DNA of 28,834 bases. Origin: JBBRCX01 sp038204465. Lineage in GTDB: Bacteria > Planctomycetota > Phycisphaerae > Tepidisphaerales > Tepidisphaeraceae. Positions 15,002-21,963 of this stretch are shown one piece after another (the first letter of the stretch is position 1; each line of letters starts with the position of its first letter). The translations under genes and the position numbers were made by a program. Below the pieces are notes generated by a model that did not search any database, was not told the origin of the DNA, and saw only the letters and a program-made list of their open reading frames with translations. Location of the stretch: contig JBBRCX010000061.1 of the NCBI GenBank assembly GCA_038204465.1, positions 1 through 28,834 of the forward strand, given 5' to 3'.

Positions 15002-17410
15002 ATGAGCGCGACCACGAGTCCCATCCTCATCAGCGGCGCCGGCATGATTACGTGCCTTGGCCTCGACCGCGAGACGACATGGCGCGCCGTGCAGGAGGGC
15101 CGTTGCGGAATGGGCACGCTCAGCGCGATGGAGTCCGCGCTGCCGTCCGATGCCACGGGGGGACAGGCCCCCGATCTGCCGAAAGACTTCGAGCCCGGCG
15201 CGCCGCGCGAAGTCCGCTATCTCAAGCACGCCATCGCCGCGGCGCTAAAGGACGCGGCACTGCCTCCCCACGCGCCGCTCCCCTACCCGGCCTCGCGCTG
15301 CGCTCTCATGTTCGGCACCACCCTGCACGGCATGCGCAGCGCGGGCGAGTTCCTGCGAAGCGGGGATCACGAGCCGCTTCGGAATTTCCTTGCCTCCAGC
15401 ACGTTGCGGGCTGCGACGGTCGGTCTCGGTTTCGAGGGATTTGCCGCCACGACTTGTTCCGCCTGCTCCTCCAGCCTCGGAAGCATCGCGCTCGCCGTCA
15501 CTCTGTTGCAAAGTGGTGACTTCGATCTGATCCTGGCCGGCGGCTACGACCCGATCAGCGAATACGTTTACGCAGGCTTCAACAGTCTGCGGCTCGTCGC
15601 CCAGGGTCCAGTGCGGCCGTTCGCCCGCGATCGTGGCGGAATGAAGCTCGCTGAAGGCTACGGCGTCGTCGTCCTGGAACGCGCCGAGGACGCGTCCCGG
15701 CGGGGGCATAAGGCGCTGGCCCAGATCCTCGGCTGTGGTGAATCCGCCGACGCGCACCATCTGACCCAGCCTCACCCGCGAGGCGAGGGTGCCGCACGCG
15801 CGGTCGCCGCCGCGCTGGAATCATCACGAATCACGCCGGCCGAGATCGACCTGATCGCCGCGCATGCAACCGGCACGCCGGATAATGACGCCGGCGAGTT
15901 TGCCGCCTTGTCGAGCACGTTCGGTCAAGATCTGTCGCGCGTACCGGTCGTCGGTTTCAAGAGCCATCTGGGCCACACCCTGGGCGGCGCGGGCGCAGTC
16001 GAACTGATCCTCTCGGCCATGGCGCTGCGCGACCAGGTTGTCCCGCCTTGCGCAAATGTCCGCGAACAGGACGTGGAATTTGCAGGCCTGACGCTCGCGA
16101 CGGGTCACGCAAAGCCCGCTCGAATCCGCGCGACCCTCAACACATCTCTTGGTTTTGGCGGCGCCAATACCTGTATCGTGCTTCGCGCCCCGACGGATCC
16201 GGTCCCTGGCGGCGTGTCGAACGAAACGCGCGTCGAATCGCGCGGCTCGTCTCCGGCAAAGCATTCCGGGTCGGCCCGCGGCTTGAAGCGTACGGTTTTC
16301 ATCACGGGTATCGGAGTCGTGCTCCCCGGGGCAATTGGCAATGAAGCGTTCGCGAGGCACATTACCGATCCCTCGCCGCGCAGGGTCACTCAGGACGCAC
16401 CCTCCATCGACGACGGACAGATCGCGCACCTGCTCAACGCCCCGCGCGTGCGCCGAATGAGCGGGTACGTGAAGCTATCGCTCGCCGCAACCGCGCTGGC
16501 GTTTCAGGACGCTGGCGTGGATGCTGACGGCGGCTTCGGCGAAGATTGCTCGGCGGTGCTGGGGAGCACGCACGGCTCGGCAAACTACAGCCGCGACTAT
16601 TACGCACAGATTGTGAAAGAAGGCATCCCGTCGGCCAATCCGCTGCTCTTCGCGGAGGGCGTCCCGAATGCCGCGGCCGCGCATTTGAGTCTCGCGATGT
16701 CGCTGAAAGGAGCCTGCCAGACACTGATCGGTTCGCGAACCGCGGGGCTGGACGCGCTTCGACTTGCCGCGACACGGATCGCACAGGGCGAATGGGAGCG
16801 GGCGGTCGTCGGCGCGGGCGAAGAGTACAGTGACGTGGTTAACGATGCTTACAAGCACTGCGGACTGTATTGCGGCAGTGACGCGACCGAGCCGTTCAAC
16901 CGTGGCAGCGGCTTCGTCACCAGCGGCGGCGCGGTGAGTTTTATCCTCGAATCACAGGAAGCATTCAATGCTCGAGGCGGCAGGCCGCGCGGCGCGCTCG
17001 AATTCTTCGCCGGCGCAGCGCCGCGTCCGCGGCGCGAGATCGACGCGGCGGCGCAGGTGCTGCGCGAACTTGGCTCTCCGCAGTACATCATGAGCTCCGC
17101 CAACGGCACCTGGATCGACCGGGTGGAAGCGGCAGGGATTCGAGCGATGAACCCCTCCTCCGCCCCGGAGCCCGTCGTCTCCGCGCTCTATGGCCATTTC
17201 GCCGAGTGCTTCAGCGTCGGTCCGCTCGCGTCCATCGCCGCCGTGCTCCTCGCGGGGCGGCTTCCCATTCTTTTCGGACAAGGACTTTCGCAGAAGTCAG
17301 ATGAGGTGATGATGGATCGAAAGCTCGGATCCTTCGGCGTCTTGTGCACGGACTATGCGGCACTGATCAGCGGCGCGCGGATCAGCGTCATGGAAGGCAG
17401 CGCCGGCTGA
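15002..17410 (+). CDS. beta-ketoacyl synthase fused to a chain-length-factor-like domain
   Basis: This encodes 802 residues from the ATG at 15002; a GTG at 14984 is possible. Residues about 5-395 are an intact KS: Cys155 (SACSSSLGS), His288 (AAHATGTPD), Lys320 and His325 (FKSHLGHTLGG) and GFGGANT. After a Pro/Ser/Gly-rich linker (398-428), residues about 430-800 form a second thiolase-fold domain that lacks the triad: the Cys position reads IGSRTAG, the HATGT position reads SSANGT, and the SHLGH position reads YGHFAE. Such a degenerate partner is the chain-length factor of type II polyketide/aryl-polyene systems, normally a separate subunit. Here heterodimer formation would be intramolecular. 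The KS condenses malonyl units onto the aryl starter. Confidence 0.9.
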   Translation: MSATTSPILISGAGMITCLGLDRETTWRAVQEGRCGMGTLSAMESALPSDATGGQAPDLPKDFEPGAPREVRYLKHAIAAALKDAALPPHAPLPYPASRCALMFGTTLHGMRSAGEFLRSGDHEPLRNFLASSTLRAATVGLGFEGFAATTCSACSSSLGSIALAVTLLQSGDFDLILAGGYDPISEYVYAGFNSLRLVAQGPVRPFARDRGGMKLAEGYGVVVLERAEDASRRGHKALAQILGCGESADAHHLTQPHPRGEGAARAVAAALESSRITPAEIDLIAAHATGTPDNDAGEFAALSSTFGQDLSRVPVVGFKSHLGHTLGGAGAVELILSAMALRDQVVPPCANVREQDVEFAGLTLATGHAKPARIRATLNTSLGFGGANTCIVLRAPTDPVPGGVSNETRVESRGSSPAKHSGSARGLKRTVFITGIGVVLPGAIGNEAFARHITDPSPRRVTQDAPSIDDGQIAHLLNAPRVRRMSGYVKLSLAATALAFQDAGVDADGGFGEDCSAVLGSTHGSANYSRDYYAQIVKEGIPSANPLLFAEGVPNAAAAHLSLAMSLKGACQTLIGSRTAGLDALRLAATRIAQGEWERAVVGAGEEYSDVVNDAYKHCGLYCGSDATEPFNRGSGFVTSGGAVSFILESQEAFNARGGRPRGALEFFAGAAPRPRREIDAAAQVLRELGSPQYIMSSANGTWIDRVEAAGIRAMNPSSAPEPVVSALYGHFAECFSVGPLASIAAVLLAGRLPILFGQGLSQKSDEVMMDRKLGSFGVLCTDYAALISGARISVMEGSAG

Positions 17411-17423
17411 GCGCGGGTGGCTT

Positions 17424-18371
17424 ATGAAGCTGACATCAAGGCGCAAATCCCCCGTGCCAGCGATCAAGCAAGCCCGCTTCGATACGCGCCCGGCCGCCTG
17501 GGTGCGCGAACTCTGCCGCGAATGCCGTAACGTTCCGGCCGCGCCGGGCTCGGATGGATTCTCGGTGCAGGTGTTGGAGTCCGATCTCCACACGCTCGTC
17601 ACCGTCCGCGTCGCCGACGCGGCGTCGCTCGAGCCGGCGGTCTTCGAACGGCGCACTGCGCACGCGTATACCCTCATCGCTCGCGAGCTGCAGAATCGCG
17701 TTGCGCGTCACCCGATTCGTCTGTGGAACTACATCCCCTCTATTCGTGAAACATCAGCTGACGGGCTCGATCGCTACATGGTCTTCAACGCTGGCCGGTT
17801 CACCGCATGCAGCGACTGGTTTGGCGGCCCCGCGACGTTCGATCGCCAGCTGGCAACCGCTTCCGGCGTGGGCCATGAGGGAACTGAGCTTGTGGTCCAT
17901 GCACTCGCCGGCCTGGCGCCGGGTATCGCAGTGGAGAATCCGCGGCAGGTTCCCTCCTATCGCTACTCGCGCCGCTTCGGGCCGCGCCCGCCCTGCTTTG
18001 CCCGCGCGACCATCGTCAACGACGCCATCAGCGCCCGTCCGCTCCTGCTCGTTGGCGGAACGGCAGCCATCCGGGGTGAAGAATCCGTCTGCGTCGGTGA
18101 TGTCGCAGGGCAGGTACGCGAAACGCTCACCAACCTCTCGAGCCTCGTCGACGCTGCTCGAACGTCCGCGCCGGCTGGAAACAAGCGCTCTGCCGCGCCG
18201 CTGGCTGCTTTCTTCGACCTGCGGGTGTACTACGTGCGCGAGGGGGACCGCTCCCTGATCGCGTCGATGGTTTCAAACGCAATGCCGCAACTGAAACGCG
18301 CGGAATACCTGCGGGCTGACCTCTGCCGGCCGGAACTGCTCGTTGAGATCGAAGGCGTAGCCGATTGTTGA
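17424..18371 (+). CDS. chorismatase of the XanB2/Hyg5/FkbO family
   Basis: This encodes 315 residues, with the ATG at 17424, 13 nt after the KS-CLF stop. Family landmarks are visible: RLWNYIPSI (about 98-106), DGLDRYMVFNAGR, ATASGVGHEGT, GIAVENPRQVPSYRYSRRFG, FARATI, LLLVGGTAAIRGEE, LRVYYVREGD and a C-terminal RPELLVEIEG. These match chorismatases, which split chorismate to pyruvate plus 3-hydroxybenzoate (or 4-hydroxybenzoate or a dihydroxy acid). XanB2 makes the hydroxybenzoate starter of the xanthomonadins. The exact product is decided by a few pocket residues that I cannot assign with certainty. Together with the neighbouring ligase and KS-CLF it supplies the aryl head. Genes of this kind are often annotated as pteridine-dependent deoxygenases. 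Confidence 0.87.
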   Translation: MKLTSRRKSPVPAIKQARFDTRPAAWVRELCRECRNVPAAPGSDGFSVQVLESDLHTLVTVRVADAASLEPAVFERRTAHAYTLIARELQNRVARHPIRLWNYIPSIRETSADGLDRYMVFNAGRFTACSDWFGGPATFDRQLATASGVGHEGTELVVHALAGLAPGIAVENPRQVPSYRYSRRFGPRPPCFARATIVNDAISARPLLLVGGTAAIRGEESVCVGDVAGQVRETLTNLSSLVDAARTSAPAGNKRSAAPLAAFFDLRVYYVREGDRSLIASMVSNAMPQLKRAEYLRADLCRPELLVEIEGVADC

Positions 18372-18381
18372 GACGGGCGTG

Positions 18382-19710
18382 ATGGCCGAATTGGATTATG
18401 ACGTGCTGGTTATTGGAGGCGGTCCCGCAGGCGCGACGGCTGCACGATCGCTGGCGCGCGCCGGAGTGCGCACCGTTCTGGTTGAGAAGACGCGGTTCCC
18501 GCGCTTCCACATCGGCGAATCGTTTTTACCGCGGCACTTCACCTTATTGCGTGAACTTGGCCTCGAGCAGACGGTGCGCGCCCTTCCGCACGTTCCAAAG
18601 TTCGGAGCGGAGTTCGCCATGGGCGATGCTTCGGTCTACTGCCGCTTCATGTTCGACACCGCCCTGATTCCCGGCGGCCTCACGATCAACATCGAGCGCT
18701 CCGTCTTCGACGACATGCTCCTGCGCGAAGCCAGGGCCGCTGGGGCCGAGGTGCACGAGAACACGTCCGTCAGGAAGATCCTCCAGCTTGACGAGGGAAA
18801 AGTGCGGGTGCTTACGCAGGATGGGACGGAGATTTCAGCCGGGTGTCTGCTCGACGCCAGTGGACATGGTACGCTCGTCGGGCGCCATCTCGGCACGCGC
18901 CGCACCGCCGACGAGCCTCATCTCCAGCGCATCGCATACTTTGAACACTTCGAAGGCGTCTTGCGGCTTCCCGGCCGCGAGGCGGGACATCCCGCGATCG
19001 TCATGTGCGATGAGGGGTGGTTCTGGGTCATACCGCTGAATGAGACCAGGACCAGCGTCGGCCTGGTGCTCGACCACCGCGTCGCGAAAAGTCTCGACGT
19101 GCCCGCAGACCGCATGCTCGCATGGGGGCTTTCGAAGTCTCCCGAGATGCGCAGGCGCATGGCGCACGCGTCGGGCCCGGAGACGAACCACGTGCTGGCG
19201 GATTTCAGTTATCGCTGCCGGCCCTACGCCGGGCCGGGCTACTTTCTCATCGGCGATGCCGCTGCGTTCATGGATCCGATCTTCTCCACCGGCGTGTGCC
19301 TCGCGATGATGAGCGCAACCACCGCCGTCGAGAAGGTCCTGGCGATGCGTCAGGGGAAACTTTCGCCTGCCCGCGCCCGGCGCGAGTACATCCGCTTCGT
19401 CGAAGGCAGCACTTCAATCTTCTTCAAGATCATCCGCCAGTACTATTCGCATTCGTTCCGCGAGTTGTTTCTGAACGGCGTCGGACCGTGGCAGATTCAC
19501 CGCGCGGTGCTGGCGGTCCTGGCCGGGCATGTGTTCCCGCGACCTGCATTTCGATTGAGATGGCGGCTCGCGCTGTTCTCGCTCTGCGTCCGTCTCAACC
19601 GCTTCCTTCCGCTCGTGCCGCGGCGCAAGCGCTTCTCGCTGTTGCATCGGGATTCGTCCCCGGAAGTCCTGCATTCACCTACCGCCGCGCAACCGGCGAT
19701 CGTAGAATGA
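18382..19710 (+). CDS. flavin-dependent halogenase family protein
   Basis: This encodes 442 residues from the ATG at 18382 (a GTG directly precedes it). The FAD-binding GGGPAGATAA is at 12-21, then FPRFHIGESFLP. Lys73 in VPKFGAEF sits where phenolic halogenases keep the catalytic lysine, and the halogenase signature WxWxIP is present as WFWVIP (213-218). GDAAAFMDPIFSTGV (291 on) completes the flavin site. Such enzymes use FADH2, O2 and halide to halogenate an activated aromatic ring; a separate flavin reductase is needed and none is in the window. The candidate substrate is the hydroxybenzoyl head or ACP-bound polyene, as for the brominated xanthomonadins and chlorinated flexirubins. A monooxygenase or reductase of the same fold is the alternative. 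Confidence 0.8.
   Translation: MAELDYDVLVIGGGPAGATAARSLARAGVRTVLVEKTRFPRFHIGESFLPRHFTLLRELGLEQTVRALPHVPKFGAEFAMGDASVYCRFMFDTALIPGGLTINIERSVFDDMLLREARAAGAEVHENTSVRKILQLDEGKVRVLTQDGTEISAGCLLDASGHGTLVGRHLGTRRTADEPHLQRIAYFEHFEGVLRLPGREAGHPAIVMCDEGWFWVIPLNETRTSVGLVLDHRVAKSLDVPADRMLAWGLSKSPEMRRRMAHASGPETNHVLADFSYRCRPYAGPGYFLIGDAAAFMDPIFSTGVCLAMMSATTAVEKVLAMRQGKLSPARARREYIRFVEGSTSIFFKIIRQYYSHSFRELFLNGVGPWQIHRAVLAVLAGHVFPRPAFRLRWRLALFSLCVRLNRFLPLVPRRKRFSLLHRDSSPEVLHSPTAAQPAIVE
19703..19708 (+). promoter_or_regulatory. candidate internal -10 element (TAGAAT) before the acyl ligase gene
   Basis: TAGAAT ends 9 nt before the ATG at 19718 and overlaps the halogenase stop. The spacing resembles that of the TATAAT at 9552, suggesting a leaderless-type internal promoter. 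No -35 element is evident, so this is weak. Confidence 0.2.
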
Positions 19711-19717
19711 TCCCCTC

Positions 19718-21217
19718 ATGCGGCCGCGGCTTCTCGATCAGCTCGACCATCATGCCCGCCGCGCGCCCGGCAGCGCCGCGATCAGCGTAGTCAAATCAAG
19801 CGCAGTCGAATCGCCCGCAATGAGCGCAGTCGAATTGCCCGAGGCGCCCACCTGGGTCATCACGTATGCAGAATTGTCAAAGGCTGTTGGGGCGATGGCC
19901 GCAACGCTCGCGCGCGACATACCAATGGGCGCAGTGGTGTTGCTCAGTTGCCCGAACGAGCCGGAGTTTATCGTCGTGTTTCTGGCAGCGCTGCGCGCCG
20001 GGACGAAGGTGTTCCCGTTGTCTCCGGACCTGACCGCGCCGGAACTCGTGTCAGCCGCGAAGCAATCATCCGCTGCCGCGGTCATTGGTTCCGGGCGCGT
20101 CATTGCGACCGTGCGCGCAATCGTCCCGCGCGCGATCCCTCTGCAGGACGTGATGCGGCAGGATAATGCGCCGGTGCCGGACCGCGGGCATGGCGGGGGC
20201 GGGCTACTGCTGCTCTCGTCGGGCACGACCGGCCGCCCGAAGATTGTCCTTCGCAGCGCCGAGTCGCTCGATGCGGTGGCCGCGGCCATGTGTGAAGCAA
20301 TCGGCTTTCATTCCAACGATCGCGTGCTCGCCGCGGTGCCTCTGTGCCACTCCTACGGACTCGAGCATGGGCTGCTGGCGCCCATTTTCGCGGGCAGCTG
20401 CATCCATCTTTGCAGCGGCTTCGATCTGCGCACCGTGCTCTGGCAATTTTCCAATGACGGCGTCACGCTCTTCCCCGGCGTCCCCTTCATGTTTGAAACC
20501 CTCGCCCAACAGGAGTGTGACTCGCCATCGCTGCGGCGCACCTACTCGGCCGGCGGGCCATTGCCGCAAAGCGTCTACGAAGGTTTCCGGGCCCGCTGGG
20601 GACTTCGCGTCAGCCAGCTTTATGGCGCCAGCGAGATTGGATCGGTGACGTACGCGGATCCTGAATCCCCGGAGTTCGATCCGCTCTGCGTCGGCCGGCC
20701 GATGACCGGCGTGACGGTTCGGATCCTCGAAGTCGAGCGGCCGCAGATCGATCGTCCATTGCCGGTCGGCGAAGAGGGACAGATCGCGGTGGCGGCTGAC
20801 TCGATGCTTAGCGGATATCTAGGCGAGCCATCGGAGCCGACGCTGGATGGCTACTTCCTCACCGGCGACCTCGGGCGCCTCGACGTTCGCGGCAATCTCA
20901 CCGTCACCGGAAGAATCAAGCTGCTGATCGACGTTGCGGGGCTAAAGGTCAACCCGCTCGAGGTCGAAGACGTGCTGATGCAGCATCCCGGCGTTGCAAG
21001 CTGTGTGGTCATCCCCATGCGCGTCAGCGAGACGGTTTCGAGGCTGAAGGCGGTCGTCACTGCGCGGCAGCAGGATGCCCTGCTTTCGGCCGAGTCGCTC
21101 CGCGCGTTCGTGCGCTGCCGGCTCAGCGGCTACAAGGTGCCGCGAGTCTTTGAGGTTCGCCCCTCCCTCCCACGATCTTCCACCGGCAAAGTCCTGCGTC
21201 ACCTGGTGCAAGCCTGA
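19718..21217 (+). CDS. AMP-forming acyl/aryl-CoA (or ACP) ligase
   Basis: This encodes 499 residues, typical for the ANL superfamily. The P-loop-like SSGTTGRPK is at 167-175; YGASEIG (A5-like) at about 311; FLTGDLG (A7/A8); and the catalytic lysine in LPRSSTGKVLR near residue 490. It would adenylate a carboxylic acid and form the thioester. With the chorismatase beside it, a hydroxybenzoate is the natural substrate, loaded on CoA or directly on the ACP. The gene follows the halogenase by 7 nt and its stop overlaps the next ATG. Oddity: residues about 23-42 contain an in-frame short repeat (SVVKS, SAVESPAM, SAVELPEA) not expected in the N-domain. Confidence 0.9.
   Translation: MRPRLLDQLDHHARRAPGSAAISVVKSSAVESPAMSAVELPEAPTWVITYAELSKAVGAMAATLARDIPMGAVVLLSCPNEPEFIVVFLAALRAGTKVFPLSPDLTAPELVSAAKQSSAAAVIGSGRVIATVRAIVPRAIPLQDVMRQDNAPVPDRGHGGGGLLLLSSGTTGRPKIVLRSAESLDAVAAAMCEAIGFHSNDRVLAAVPLCHSYGLEHGLLAPIFAGSCIHLCSGFDLRTVLWQFSNDGVTLFPGVPFMFETLAQQECDSPSLRRTYSAGGPLPQSVYEGFRARWGLRVSQLYGASEIGSVTYADPESPEFDPLCVGRPMTGVTVRILEVERPQIDRPLPVGEEGQIAVAADSMLSGYLGEPSEPTLDGYFLTGDLGRLDVRGNLTVTGRIKLLIDVAGLKVNPLEVEDVLMQHPGVASCVVIPMRVSETVSRLKAVVTARQQDALLSAESLRAFVRCRLSGYKVPRVFEVRPSLPRSSTGKVLRHLVQA
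19784..19841 (+). repeat. in-frame minisatellite-like repeat inside the ligase gene
   Basis: The 19-nt word AGCGCAGTCGAATCGCCCG at 19799-19817 recurs at 19823-19841 with one mismatch, and a partial copy (AGCGTAGTCAAATCA) lies at 19784-19798. Lengths are multiples of three, so the frame is kept. It encodes a small Ser/Val/Glu-rich insertion. Confidence 0.6.
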
Positions 21218-21963
21218 TGCGCTCGATGCTCCGTCCGTGCGATCTCATGATGCTGCTCGCGTTGTCCGCTTCCGCTTGCGCGCCAAAGGCTCCGCCGCTG
21301 CCGGTTTACCCCGGCGCAGATGATGCGACGGCTCTTCGAATCCTCGGGCAGCGCGCCGATTCGATTCGCAGCGTAACGGCAAAGGGCTCGATCACCCTGG
21401 TGCGGGCTGATGGCGAGAGCGTTCAATTCGACGGCGTTATCGTCATGGCGCCACCTGACAAACTGCGGCTCCGCGCCTGGAAATTCAGCCAGGCCGCCTT
21501 CGATCTCACGCTCACATCCGAAGGCCTGTGGATCATGATGCCGGACGATCCATCGCGCCGGCAGAAAGTGCTGCCCGCCACCGTAAGCGCCGAACAATTC
21601 ATCCGCGAATGGCGCTGGCTCAGCGGCGGCTTCTTCTCATCATCCGACTTGCGCATCTCGCATCGGGGTGGATCAATGCTCGTCAAGAAAACTCTGGAAG
21701 ATGGGCGTGAGCTGATCGCCCAGGTGCAGCAACCGACGTTGGTCCCAGAGCGCTACAGGATGCTGGACGAGAAGGGCGCCGAGCGCTTCAGCCTCACCCT
21801 TCAGCAGTACCGAGACTACGGGAGCAACATCGTCTGGCCTTCGAAACTCATCGCGGAGAGTGAATCCGGCAAAATCCTGCTCGACCTGCGCGAAGTGGAG
21901 ATCAATGCCGAGCTCGCCCCGCGAGCATTCGTGCCGCCACGGCGCGCCGAGAGACGCCGATGA
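21217..21963 (+). CDS. LolA/LolB-like outer-membrane lipoprotein
   Basis: This encodes 248 residues, with the ATG sharing a base with the ligase stop (TGATG). The N-terminus has a hydrophobic core and lipobox SASAC (Cys21), so it should be a lipoprotein. The body, with ADSIRSVTAKGSITLV, PDKLRLRAWKFSQAAFDLTL and a C-terminal IVWPSKLIAESESGK, has the half-barrel pattern of LolB or DUF4292-type proteins. LolB accepts cargo from LolA at the outer membrane. With the upstream LolA-like protein and the MMPL transporter it would complete a path from inner to outer membrane for a hydrophobic product. Fold assignment is by motif and pattern only; the C-terminus is basic (PPRRAERRR). Confidence 0.65.
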   Translation: MRSMLRPCDLMMLLALSASACAPKAPPLPVYPGADDATALRILGQRADSIRSVTAKGSITLVRADGESVQFDGVIVMAPPDKLRLRAWKFSQAAFDLTLTSEGLWIMMPDDPSRRQKVLPATVSAEQFIREWRWLSGGFFSSSDLRISHRGGSMLVKKTLEDGRELIAQVQQPTLVPERYRMLDEKGAERFSLTLQQYRDYGSNIVWPSKLIAESESGKILLDLREVEINAELAPRAFVPPRRAERRR

